NCBI GenBank assembly: GCA_006844765.1
Contig: SPJV01000150.1
Span: 1 to 26,922 of the forward strand
Source: Alphaproteobacteria bacterium
GTDB taxonomy: Bacteria; Pseudomonadota; Alphaproteobacteria; UBA8366; Aestuariispiraceae
Length of the DNA stretch: 26,922 bases
Direction of reading: 5' to 3'
Below are positions 1-7,722 of this stretch, piece after piece. Both the position numbers and the translations under genes were made by a program. Below the pieces are notes generated by a model. It was not told the DNA's origin. It saw only the letters and a list, made by a program, of their open reading frames with translations, and searched no databases. How positions within the stretch are numbered: position 1 is the stretch's first letter; the number at the start of each line of letters is the position of its first letter.

Positions 1-1311
1 GACGGCGATGACCCGCCGGTCGTCTATGGTGTGACCTCGGGATACGGACATACGGCGAAGCGCCAGCTCAACCGCGAAGAACGCAAGCTCCACGCCGCGC
101 GCAAATCCTACGCGATCATGACTGGCTTTGGGGAGCCCCTGCCGGACCGGGTGGCCCGAGGCATTGTCTTCGCGCGTCTGACAAACTTTGTCGAAGGGCA
201 CACCGCGATTACGCCGCGCCTGGCCGCATTGGTTGCCGCGATGCTGGAGAACGAGACCCAGCCGGAAGTACCGGTTCTCGGGACCGGTGGCGCTGGGGAG
301 ATACAATCACTCGGCCCGCTCTTTGCCGAGATTTTGGAAACCGAGACGCTGGCAGAGAAAGACAATGTCAGTCTGATCAATGGCAGTCCGGTCGCGACAG
401 CCCTGATCTGTGACGCTGCCTTGGCTGCACGGCAGAGATTGGAGCTGGCCTATGATGTCTTCGGGCTCAGCTTCGAAGCGATGATGGCGCCGATGACCCA
501 TATCGACCCGACGCTTGATGATCTCTGGGCCGATCCCGATCAAGCGACTGCCTTGCAGAAACTGCGGGAGCGTTGCGCGGGGGGCGTTGCGGAGCGTCGC
601 TCTTATCAAGCACCGGTCAGCTGGCGCATTTTGCCGCGAGTCCTTGGTGTCGTAGAGCGGGCCGTGCGTCAGGCGGAAGAGGTTGCTCAGCAATCCCTGC
701 GCGCGATCACGGACAATCCGGTTGTGATCCCACCCGGCTGGGAAGGGGAAGATAGCGCCCTTCGCGTGTTCTCAACCGGGGGCTATCATAATATCGCAGC
801 CTCTCACGCGTTGGCGGGCCTTGCGGCGGCCTGGGCGGATCTGGCCCTGATTGGGGAGCGGCATGCGGCCAAGATCCTTGATGGCGGTCTATCCGGTTTG
901 CCGCATTTCCTGATCGAAACCGATTTGGTGACGGATAAGGATGCGATTTATATGGGATGCATGGCGATGGCGGCGGCGGGGTTCGGGGCACAGGCCCGGG
1001 ATGCGGCATCACCTAACTTGATGTTGGGGTCTGAAAGCGGAGGATATGGCGCGAATGATGTCGCCCCGTTGACCACGCTTGGTTGGCGGAAAGAGGCGGA
1101 TGCGGGTCTGGCGCTGGAAGGCATAATGGCAATCCTATCGGTCATCGGACTGCGTGCGCTGGATGTGACCGAACGCAATCCACCGGAAAAGCTTGCGGCC
1201 TATTGTAACTGGTTGGTTGACCAGGGCGCCCGTTTCCAGCATACGCGCCGCCCGGACCATGTTGTTGGTCCCATCGCGCAAGCGCTGCGGGATCGCATCT
1301 ACGCGGCGTGA
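1..1311 (+). CDS. Aromatic amino acid lyase (HAL/PAL family) homologue lacking the MIO triad, 5'-truncated by window
   Basis: The reading frame is open from base 1, so the true start lies upstream. Family hallmarks are visible: VYGVTSGYG (HAL: YGVNTGFG), SLINGSP (HAL: LINGT), SWRILPRVLG (HAL: SLRC-PQVLG) and LDGGLSGLPHFL (HAL: IDPALSGLPAFL). HAL, PAL and TAL remove ammonia from His, Phe or Tyr using an MIO cofactor formed from Ala-Ser-Gly within GSxGASGDLAPL. Here that stretch (bases 280-300) reads GTGGAGE, with no ASG triad. The QDxYS loop is replaced by APVS and the C-terminal QEDHVSM motif by GANDVAP. Classical lyase activity is therefore doubtful. The fold is probably kept, because length and helical motifs match the second half and core of the family. 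It may be a diverged enzyme or a non-catalytic relative. An 147-bp gap separates it from the downstream methyltransferase gene on the same strand. Confidence 0.8.
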   Translation, partial: DGDDPPVVYGVTSGYGHTAKRQLNREERKLHAARKSYAIMTGFGEPLPDRVARGIVFARLTNFVEGHTAITPRLAALVAAMLENETQPEVPVLGTGGAGEIQSLGPLFAEILETETLAEKDNVSLINGSPVATALICDAALAARQRLELAYDVFGLSFEAMMAPMTHIDPTLDDLWADPDQATALQKLRERCAGGVAERRSYQAPVSWRILPRVLGVVERAVRQAEEVAQQSLRAITDNPVVIPPGWEGEDSALRVFSTGGYHNIAASHALAGLAAAWADLALIGERHAAKILDGGLSGLPHFLIETDLVTDKDAIYMGCMAMAAAGFGAQARDAASPNLMLGSESGGYGANDVAPLTTLGWRKEADAGLALEGIMAILSVIGLRALDVTERNPPEKLAAYCNWLVDQGARFQHTRRPDHVVGPIAQALRDRIYAA

Positions 1312-1406
1312 TTGACGATTGAAGCGTCCCTGCTTTCGGACTGGGTCCGAGCGCGGTTAAACAATTGATGCACCCATCCTCATTCAGAGGAGCGGCAAGG
1401 CGGCGT

Positions 1407-1434
1407 CTCAACGGATGATGCTGTGGCCGTTGAG
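1407..1434 (+). promoter_or_regulatory. Stem-loop in the leader of the RsmB-family gene
   Basis: CTCAACGG (1407-1414) pairs perfectly with CCGTTGAG (1427-1434) around a 12-nt loop. It lies 12 bases before the GGAG ribosome binding site (1447-1450) of the methyltransferase gene. There is no T-run, so it is not an intrinsic terminator. It could be a leader structure; a regulatory role is inference. Confidence 0.3.
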
Positions 1435-1458
1435 TAGTTGAATTATGGAGTTCCTCAA

Positions 1459-2808
1459 ATGACCCCTGGTGCGCGCGCGTCAGCCGCGATTGAAATTTTG
1501 ACCCGGATCGATAGTGGCGAAAGTCCGCCTGCGGATAAGGCCATGGCGGATTGGGGACGCGGTGCCCGCTATGCCGGGTCCAAGGATCGGGGCGCGGTGG
1601 CTGGTATGGTCTATGGCGTGCTGCGCCGACGGGGGCAGATTGATTGGTGGCTGAAGCGGCTGGCCGCGCTTGAACCGGGAGAAACGCCAAGCGCCCGCTT
1701 GCGGCTCGTCATCTGGCTTGCGCTCGGAGAAGGCTGGCGTCTGACGGATATGGAGGCCTCCTTTACCGCCGCGCAGCACAGTGCGTCTCCAATCGATCAG
1801 CGAGAGAAACGCATCCTGATTGAGCTGGGCTCTCAGGAAGGGTTTTCGCTCGCCTGTCAGCCCGTGGCTGTCGAGGGTAATCTTCCAGAGTGGCTCGAGG
1901 AACCGGTAACCGCGCTCTATGGCGAGGATATGGCGCGGCAATTGTCTGCCCATGGTGAGGAAGCGCCGGTCGATCTGCGCGTTAATGGATTGAAGGGAGA
2001 CCGGGAAACCCTGATTGCACGCTTGGCGGCGGAAGGGATTGCGGCGGAACCAACACCGCTGTCTCCCATCGGTCTGCGCCTGAAGGAACGGCGGCCCTTG
2101 ACCGGCTTGGCGAGCTTTAAGGAAGGTCTGTTTGAGCCGCAGGATGAGGGGTCGCAATTGGCCGCGCTGCTGTGTGATGCGCGACCCAAGGGGCAGGTGG
2201 TTGATTTCTGCGCCGGTGCCGGTGGGAAGACCTTGGCGCTTGCCGCGGCAATGGAGAATTCGGGGCGTATCGTTGCCTGCGATGTGTCCGAAGCGCGCCT
2301 GAAACGGGCCGCACAGAGGCTCAAGCGGGCAGGCGCCTTCACCGTTGAACGACGCCATATGTCGACGGAGCGGGATAAATGGATCAAGCGCCGGGCGGGT
2401 CGTTTCGATGGCGGCTTCGACCGGGTTCTGGTGGATGCGCCCTGTACCGGCTCCGGGACCTGGCGGCGCAACCCCGATCAGAAATGGAAGATGACAGAAG
2501 CGGATGTTGAAGCGCTGACCGCGAAACAAAGCGCAATCCTCGACAGTGCTGCGCGGTTGGTGGCGAAGGGGGGGCGGCTTGTCTATGTCACCTGTTCACT
2601 ACTGGAAGCCGAGAACGAAGCGCGGGTGGCCGCATTTCTGGCAGAACGTCAGGACTTCTTCGCCCATCCCATGGCAGAGATCTGGGCGGAATCAATTGGC
2701 GATGCGGCTCCTTACCCGGGCAAAGCGGATGCTGAGAACCTGCGCTTGACGCCAGCGGATCATGGCACGGACGGTTTCTTTGTCGCGGTACTCGGCCGGA
2801 AGCTCTGA
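1459..2808 (+). CDS. rsmB: RsmB-family 16S rRNA cytosine-C5 methyltransferase (NOL1/NOP2/Fmu)
   Basis: SAM-dependent RNA m5C methyltransferase of about 449 residues, like E. coli RsmB/Fmu, which methylates 16S rRNA. The N-terminal ~140 residues are helical and NusB-like, as in RsmB. The catalytic domain shows SAM motif I, VVDFCAGAGGKT (about residues 247-258). Motif IV, VDAPCTGSGTW, carries the releasing Cys (C329), and motif VI, YVTCSLL, carries the nucleophilic Cys (C379). The ATG at 1459 was chosen because GGAG lies 8 bases upstream; an in-frame TTG at 1438 has no such site. The 3' end is only 6 bp from the convergent TRAP permease stop, leaving no room for a separate terminator. Exact target base assignment (RsmB versus another paralogue) is by family only. 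Confidence 0.9.
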   Translation: MTPGARASAAIEILTRIDSGESPPADKAMADWGRGARYAGSKDRGAVAGMVYGVLRRRGQIDWWLKRLAALEPGETPSARLRLVIWLALGEGWRLTDMEASFTAAQHSASPIDQREKRILIELGSQEGFSLACQPVAVEGNLPEWLEEPVTALYGEDMARQLSAHGEEAPVDLRVNGLKGDRETLIARLAAEGIAAEPTPLSPIGLRLKERRPLTGLASFKEGLFEPQDEGSQLAALLCDARPKGQVVDFCAGAGGKTLALAAAMENSGRIVACDVSEARLKRAAQRLKRAGAFTVERRHMSTERDKWIKRRAGRFDGGFDRVLVDAPCTGSGTWRRNPDQKWKMTEADVEALTAKQSAILDSAARLVAKGGRLVYVTCSLLEAENEARVAAFLAERQDFFAHPMAEIWAESIGDAAPYPGKADAENLRLTPADHGTDGFFVAVLGRKL

Positions 2809-2814
2809 TATCCC

Positions 2815-4581
2815 TCAGGGAAGGGCGAGGGGGGTGAACACAATTGCCAGCCCCGCCATTCCTGTCAGGAGCCTGATCCACGGCGACCGCAGCCCAATCG
2901 CGGCATAGGAAATTGCCGCTAGCCCTAACCCGATTTTTATCGCTGCGATAAAGGCGCCGAATGGCCTATCGGCCATGGCGATGACATCGGGGTTTGCGAT
3001 CATGCCTAGTGGGATGATGTAAAGACCAACGCCCAACGCCATCGCAGATCCCGCGACCTTCAGCCAGTTCTCCCCAATCATTCCCGCGGCGATGAAGACC
3101 GCACCGCAAACCGGGGGCGTGATGGTAGAGATCAGCGCATACCAGAAGATGAACAGATGCGCTTGCAGCGGCTCCAGTCCCAACTTGATCAGCGCTGGAC
3201 CGGCGACAGAGACACAGATGACATAGGCGGCAGTCGTCGGCACCTCCATCCCCAATACCAGACAGGCGAGCGCTGTCAGAAGAAGCGAGGCCCAGAGCAT
3301 GCCGCCGGAACCGGAGAGGATCAGGGAGGTAATCTTGACGCCCAGACCTGTGATCGAAAGGACCCCGATGACGATAGATGCACAGAGAATGATGGAGGCG
3401 ATGGTCGCGACCTGCTTGCCCGCATTCTCACAAGCATCGATCAGGCGGTTGAGCGTCCGCTTGAGATCAAAGCTCAGACGGCCATCGACAGCGAGCATCA
3501 CCGCGCCTGCGACAATGGCAATGCATGCCGCATATTGCGGTGTCAGGCGCGCGCCAAAGATGCCCCAGAGTAACAAGACAAAGGGCACGGCGAAAAACAG
3601 CGATGTCACCAGAACATCGCGGGTCGCGGGCCTTTCGCTTTCGTCCAGGCCGCGCAGTTCCGTATGGCGGGCATGGGCATTGATCCCGATCCAGACAGCA
3701 AGGAAGTAAAGGATGGCAGGGGGTAGGGCGGCGGCCATGATGCTGGTGTAGGGGACACCGGTTAGCTCCACCATCACGAAGGCGCCGGCGCCCATCAGCG
3801 GTGGCATGATCTGCCCACCGGAGGAGGCAACAGCCTCGACCGCCGCTGCCAGCCGCTTCGGGTAGCCAAGGCGCGTCATGGCGGGCAGCGTGATCGCGCC
3901 TGTCGAGGCGACATTGGCAGAGGCTGAGCCGGATATCGAACCGAAAAGGGCGGATGAAAGAACGGACACTTTCGCCGCCCCGCCTTTGAGGCGCCCTGCC
4001 GCCGCCGAGGCCAGGTTCATAAAGCCCTTGCCGGCTTCGCCTGCATTCAGAACGGCACCCAGGATGACAAAGATCGCCACGACATTGACCGAAACGCCGG
4101 TCAGGCTGCCCCAGAGTCCACCTTCGGTAATGGTCAAAGTGCCAAGGAAACTGCGCAGTGGTGTGCCGGCATGACCGAACTCGCCGGGGATGTGATGTCC
4201 CCAGATCCCATAGGCGAGGAAGAGCGCGGCCACGACCGGCAGAGGCCAACCGATGGCCCGCCGTGCCGCTTCCAAGACGATCAGAATAAGTCCGACCGCG
4301 ATGACGACCTGCAGGTTACCTTCCAAAAATCCGTATTGATCGGACAATGTGTTTTGTTCGACCGCGATCCAAAGACACGCGGCAACGCCAAGGAGGGTCA
4401 GGATCAGACCGGTGCTACGCTGCATGCCGGATTTTGCTGTAAACACCAAAATCCAGGGCAGGGCGAGCGCCATATGGATAGGTCGCGCCACAAGGTTCGG
4501 CACCAGGCCCCAAAAAATGAGGCCCAGGTGAAAGGCAATGGTTGCCAGACCCAGGAGCGGCCAAATCATCCTTTGAATCAT
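2815..4581 (-). CDS. TRAP transporter fused permease (DctQM type), TAXI system
   Basis: Integral membrane protein of about 588 residues. It is very hydrophobic throughout, with segments typical of the fused small (4 TM) plus large (12 TM) TRAP permease subunits. Recognisable TRAP-M features include GSISGSASANVASTG, the ASSGGQIMPPLMGAGAF stretch, and PTTAAYVI followed by TPPVCGAVFIAAG near the C-terminus. TRAP permeases drive uptake of organic acids or related anions with a sodium gradient, fed by a periplasmic receptor. The receptor gene is immediately upstream on the same strand. Start is uncertain: a GTG at 4593 lies inside a hairpin, and the ATG at 4581 with GGTGG upstream is preferred. 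The family is clear; the substrate is not readable from sequence. Confidence 0.93.
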   Translation of the reverse strand: MIQRMIWPLLGLATIAFHLGLIFWGLVPNLVARPIHMALALPWILVFTAKSGMQRSTGLILTLLGVAACLWIAVEQNTLSDQYGFLEGNLQVVIAVGLILIVLEAARRAIGWPLPVVAALFLAYGIWGHHIPGEFGHAGTPLRSFLGTLTITEGGLWGSLTGVSVNVVAIFVILGAVLNAGEAGKGFMNLASAAAGRLKGGAAKVSVLSSALFGSISGSASANVASTGAITLPAMTRLGYPKRLAAAVEAVASSGGQIMPPLMGAGAFVMVELTGVPYTSIMAAALPPAILYFLAVWIGINAHARHTELRGLDESERPATRDVLVTSLFFAVPFVLLLWGIFGARLTPQYAACIAIVAGAVMLAVDGRLSFDLKRTLNRLIDACENAGKQVATIASIILCASIVIGVLSITGLGVKITSLILSGSGGMLWASLLLTALACLVLGMEVPTTAAYVICVSVAGPALIKLGLEPLQAHLFIFWYALISTITPPVCGAVFIAAGMIGENWLKVAGSAMALGVGLYIIPLGMIANPDVIAMADRPFGAFIAAIKIGLGLAAISYAAIGLRSPWIRLLTGMAGLAIVFTPLALP

Positions 4582-4583
4582 AA

Positions 4584-4613
4584 CGCGCGCCACCCGCTTC
4601 TGGGTGACGCGCG
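4584..4613 (-). promoter_or_regulatory. Strong hairpin between TAXI receptor and TRAP permease genes
   Basis: On the minus-strand transcript CGCGCGTCACCC (4613-4602) pairs with GGGTGGCGCGCG (4595-4584) around a 6-nt loop. All 12 positions pair, one as a G-U wobble that would be a C-A mismatch in the opposite transcript. The 3' arm includes the GGTGG that serves as ribosome binding site for the permease ATG at 4581. No T-run follows, so it is not a classic terminator. Likely roles are protection of the receptor mRNA 3' end or damping of permease translation (inference). Confidence 0.6.
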
Positions 4614-4629
4614 CCAGGATTTCCGCGTC

Positions 4630-5589
4630 TTACATTTGGGCATCGGTCAGCGCGACACCGGCTTCCTTGTAGTAACGGATCGCACCGGGGTGAATTTTGC
4701 CGGTGATGTTTTCCATCAGGCCGTCATTCACACCATTCCACCAGGCCGCGCCTTCGCCCATGGATGCTTTTTGCTCCCAATAGGTTTTGGTCAGGGCATA
4801 GGCGGTGTCGTCATCCATCGCGGTCGTTGTGTAGGCAACAACCGGCAGGGACGTCGTTGTGATCGGCGCATCCTGACCGGCATAGGTGCCGGCGGGGATG
4901 ACCAGCTTTGTCCGCTTGGTCTTGGCGATCTGATCATCGGAGAGGGAGAGGACATTCACACCGGTTGATGCAGCGGCTTCAATCACATTCGGCGCCGGGA
5001 ATGAACCGGCGGTGACGAAACCGTCGATCTGGCCATTGGTCAAAGCGGGGACCGCGTTTGACAGTTCCACATCCGCAAGATCGACTTTTCCTTCCAGCCC
5101 GAAGAGGCCGAGATATTTCGCGCCCTCCTTCGCACCGAAGGAGCCTTTACCGATCAGGATCTTTTTGCCTTCCAGACCGGCGAAGTCGCTAACGCCACTA
5201 TCGGCGCGCACAACGAAATGCATGGTCAGGGACGGGATTGGGAACAGCGCGCGGATTTCATTGAACTTGGGATCACCCTTGTCCTTGAACATCGCCTTGC
5301 CGCCCTGGGCCAGACGGACGAGAACCGGCGGCGTCGTAAAGACATAGTCGCCGCCGCGCACTTTCGATTCCATCACGTTCTGGACAGAGCCCTGACTTTC
5401 TTCAACGGTGACGATGATACCGCCACTCGATCCGGCCTTCATCGCCTCGGCGATCTGCACCGCCATTTGGTAATAGGACGAAGTGGATTTTGCGGATTTG
5501 TAGGTAACGCGGGTTTCCGCATTCGCACTACCGACGGCAATCAATCCGGCGGCGACAGTCAGCGCTGCTGCGCGCATGAAACGTTTCAT
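4630..5589 (-). CDS. TAXI family TRAP transporter solute-binding receptor
   Basis: Periplasmic substrate-binding protein of about 319 residues, usual for the TAXI family. The ATG at 5589 is chosen because GGGAGGAACCT lies just upstream and a clear signal peptide follows: MKRFMRAAALTVAAG, a hydrophobic core and the cleavage motif ANA before residue 25. The mature part starts ETRVTYKSAKSTSSYYQ, matching TAXI proteins. It also has GTYAGQDAPI and a late WWNGVNDGLMENITGKIHPGA segment. It delivers a small solute to the fused TRAP permease encoded 37-48 bp downstream. The dioxygenase gene lies 105 bp upstream on the same strand. The longer open frame (to 5652) would put extra hydrophilic residues before the signal peptide and is unlikely. 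Confidence 0.93.
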   Translation of the reverse strand: MKRFMRAAALTVAAGLIAVGSANAETRVTYKSAKSTSSYYQMAVQIAEAMKAGSSGGIIVTVEESQGSVQNVMESKVRGGDYVFTTPPVLVRLAQGGKAMFKDKGDPKFNEIRALFPIPSLTMHFVVRADSGVSDFAGLEGKKILIGKGSFGAKEGAKYLGLFGLEGKVDLADVELSNAVPALTNGQIDGFVTAGSFPAPNVIEAAASTGVNVLSLSDDQIAKTKRTKLVIPAGTYAGQDAPITTTSLPVVAYTTTAMDDDTAYALTKTYWEQKASMGEGAAWWNGVNDGLMENITGKIHPGAIRYYKEAGVALTDAQM

Positions 5590-5694
5590 GAGGTTCCTCC
5601 CAGTAAGATTTTTCAGTTGGGGGAGTTTCTTCAGCGGACAGCTTTTATACAACCAATTTCTTCTGGGGTGGTTCGGTTGATCTATGTCGTGCTC

Positions 5695-6543
5695 TCAACA
5701 CCACGCCGAAATTGGGTCAGCCTGGAAGGTGATCCGGCGCATCTCGCGGCGGAAGCCATGGTAGTCGTTGATCGCGTAATGTTGGGTCGAATAGTTGTCC
5801 CAGATGGCAATGGTGCCGGCGCTCCAGGTCAATCGGCAGGAAAATTCCGGCAGCGTTGCATGTTCGAATAACTGCGCCAGGATCGGGCGGCTTTCTTCCT
5901 CGCTGAGACCATCCAGCCGCATCGTATAGGTTGGATTGACGTAAAGCGATTTCTCGCCCGTCCGGGGATGGGTCAGTACGGCGGGGTGAAAGCGTTCCTT
6001 ATCCGCTTCCGGGTCCCCGCGCCGCGTTGATCCCTTCATCGACTGTTCTTCAATCGGTGGGGCCCATTTGACCCCATAGGGTTTCCCCACATGGATTGCA
6101 TTGCGGCCCTCAAGCAATAGCTTCATCGGTTCCGGCAATGTCTCGAACGCCAGCCGTTGATTGGCCCATAACGTGTCCCCGCCATAGGGAGGGACCTCAA
6201 TTGCCGCGAGAACTGATCCGTTCGGCGGGGTCTCTGTAAAGGCCAGGTCCGTGTGCCAACCGCCGCCGAAGACACCGGTTCTTTCCGCCGCTTCCTTGAT
6301 GATATAGGTCATCTCCGGATGATCCGCAGGGCCAGGCCCATAAGGGTTGACGCAAGGCGACCCGAAGGCACGCACCAACCGGTAATGCTGTTCCGTATCC
6401 AGGAACTGATCGCGAAAAACGACCAACAGATATCTGTCCAACGCGTCTCGCAGGGCGCCGGCGAGGTCGTCTGATATCGGTTGCTTCAGATCGATGCCGG
6501 AGAGTTCAGCGCCAATTCCACCGGTAATGGGATCTATCTTCAT
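5695..6543 (-). CDS. TauD/TfdA family Fe(II)/2-oxoglutarate dioxygenase
   Basis: Non-haem iron dioxygenase of 282 residues; E. coli TauD has 283. The metal triad is visible: H97 and D99 in GWHTDLAF and H255 in TQHYAINDY, at nearly the same positions as TauD H99/D101/H255. The 2-oxoglutarate Arg lies in the following GFRREMRRITF segment. Family members hydroxylate taurine, alkyl sulfates, chlorophenoxyacetates and similar compounds, coupled to decarboxylation of 2-oxoglutarate. The start is the ATG at 6543 (MKIDPITGGIGAELSG); no strong ribosome binding site is seen. It is the first gene of an apparent minus-strand unit with a TAXI receptor and TRAP permease, suggesting that the transporter brings in its substrate. 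The substrate is unknown. Confidence 0.9.
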   Translation of the reverse strand: MKIDPITGGIGAELSGIDLKQPISDDLAGALRDALDRYLLVVFRDQFLDTEQHYRLVRAFGSPCVNPYGPGPADHPEMTYIIKEAAERTGVFGGGWHTDLAFTETPPNGSVLAAIEVPPYGGDTLWANQRLAFETLPEPMKLLLEGRNAIHVGKPYGVKWAPPIEEQSMKGSTRRGDPEADKERFHPAVLTHPRTGEKSLYVNPTYTMRLDGLSEEESRPILAQLFEHATLPEFSCRLTWSAGTIAIWDNYSTQHYAINDYHGFRREMRRITFQADPISAWC

Positions 6544-6550
6544 CGGGTCG

Positions 6551-6624
6551 GACCTATGGTCTGTTTCACATAGGCAAGAGATTATGCGCCTCAAATCCAG
6601 AATGCCAGTGGATCGACCTATGGT
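6551..6624. promoter_or_regulatory. Repeated GACCTATGGT element in a divergent promoter region
   Basis: GACCTATGGT occurs at 6551-6560 and again at 6615-6624, with a partial inverted copy (CATAGGC, 6569-6575) between them. The repeats lie in the 123-bp region between the divergent dioxygenase (start 6543) and diguanylate cyclase (start 6667) genes. They could be operator sites for an unlinked regulator; this is inference. Confidence 0.3.
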
Positions 6625-6666
6625 TTCGCCTTAGTCTCTCGGATTAGGGGCAAGAAAGGGTGAGGG

Positions 6667-7665
6667 ATGAGTTCAAAACCTGCGTCGACACAAGAATCCG
6701 CGGAGCTGGCAATGGGTGATGCTAACGCCCACCGTTTGGGGGTGGTTGAGGAAGCACTGTCTGGGATTTCCCAAGGCCTGTTGATCGCCACTGCTGACGC
6801 CGTGGTTGCCTTCGCGAATGATCGCTACCGGCGTTTCTTCGGATTGCGGCCTGATGAGGTCCAGGTCGGCGATTCGTTGGAATCCGTTCTGATGCTTCTG
6901 GCCAGGCGAGGCGCCTATGGCGCTGGCGTTCCTGAGGAGCAAGTGAAGGATCGCATGCTTCCTTTCGAAAATCGCGAAACCTATACGCTGGACCGTGAGA
7001 TGAATGATGGCCGCAGCCTCAACATCACCGGGACCCCGCTGGAAAGTGGCGGTTATGTCTACACCTTCACCGATGTGACCGAGCGTGTTCGCCGGAATGA
7101 CCATCTGCAGAAGGTGGTTGAAGAGCGAACCTCTGCCTTGCGGGAGGCGATTGAGCGGCTGCATCAGCTGGCAACGTCGGATTCTCTGACCGGTGCCGAA
7201 AACCGCCGCCGTTTTGATGAACGTCATTTGGAGGTGGAAGCCCGCGCCCGGCGCTACGGCATACCCTATTCACTGGCGATCCTGGATATTGATCACTTCA
7301 AGACGGTGAATGATACCTATGGCCATCAGGCCGGCGATGATGTGCTGGTCGAACTCGTCCGTCGTTTGAAGGAACGCATTCGCGAGACCGATAGCGTCGC
7401 CCGCTTCGGTGGGGAGGAGTTCGTTCTACTGTTCCCGGATACGACACTTACTGAGGCAGAGATTCTGACTGAAGGGCTTCGTCAGATCGTGGCGGCTCAA
7501 TCCTTTATGACCTCAGAGACCTCTTTAAGGATCACAATCAGCATTGGCGTCGCCCAATGGCGGGCCACCGTGGAAGATCGGGATCAAGTGGTTCAGGCCG
7601 CCGATGCGGCGCTCTATGAGGCCAAACAGGCGGGGCGGAATCGGGTCGCGACAGCGGCCGAGTAA
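6667..7665 (+). CDS. Diguanylate cyclase with N-terminal PAS domain
   Basis: 332-residue protein that should make cyclic di-GMP from two GTP. Residues about 25-140 form a PAS-like sensor (GISQGLLIATADAVVAFAND, later GGYVYTFTDVTERV). A short helical linker (about 145-170) follows, then a GGDEF domain. The active-site motif is GGEEF (residues 248-252). The product-inhibition I-site RxxD is present as RETD (239-242), five residues before it, so feedback inhibition is expected. There is no signal peptide or membrane segment, so it is probably cytoplasmic. The ATG at 6667 follows a purine-rich AAAGGGTGAGGG. The sensed ligand is unknown; PAS domains of this type may bind haem, flavin or small molecules, and no diagnostic residue is clear. 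Confidence 0.93.
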   Translation: MSSKPASTQESAELAMGDANAHRLGVVEEALSGISQGLLIATADAVVAFANDRYRRFFGLRPDEVQVGDSLESVLMLLARRGAYGAGVPEEQVKDRMLPFENRETYTLDREMNDGRSLNITGTPLESGGYVYTFTDVTERVRRNDHLQKVVEERTSALREAIERLHQLATSDSLTGAENRRRFDERHLEVEARARRYGIPYSLAILDIDHFKTVNDTYGHQAGDDVLVELVRRLKERIRETDSVARFGGEEFVLLFPDTTLTEAEILTEGLRQIVAAQSFMTSETSLRITISIGVAQWRATVEDRDQVVQAADAALYEAKQAGRNRVATAAE

Positions 7666-7722
7666 TCTCGCCCACCCCGCGCTAAGTCTGCTTCAGTTCA
7701 GTCGGCTTCGGCTCAACCTGCT

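Noticed and set aside
1480..2529. Long minus-strand open frame (349 codons) opposite the RsmB-family gene
   Set aside because: The plus-strand gene has all catalytic motifs. The antisense translation is rich in Arg, Gln and Pro with no recognisable domain, as expected for a shadow in GC-rich DNA. The same applies to 4171-4968, 10788-11864, 13364-14659, 15165-15899, 18250-19068 and 24093-25094.
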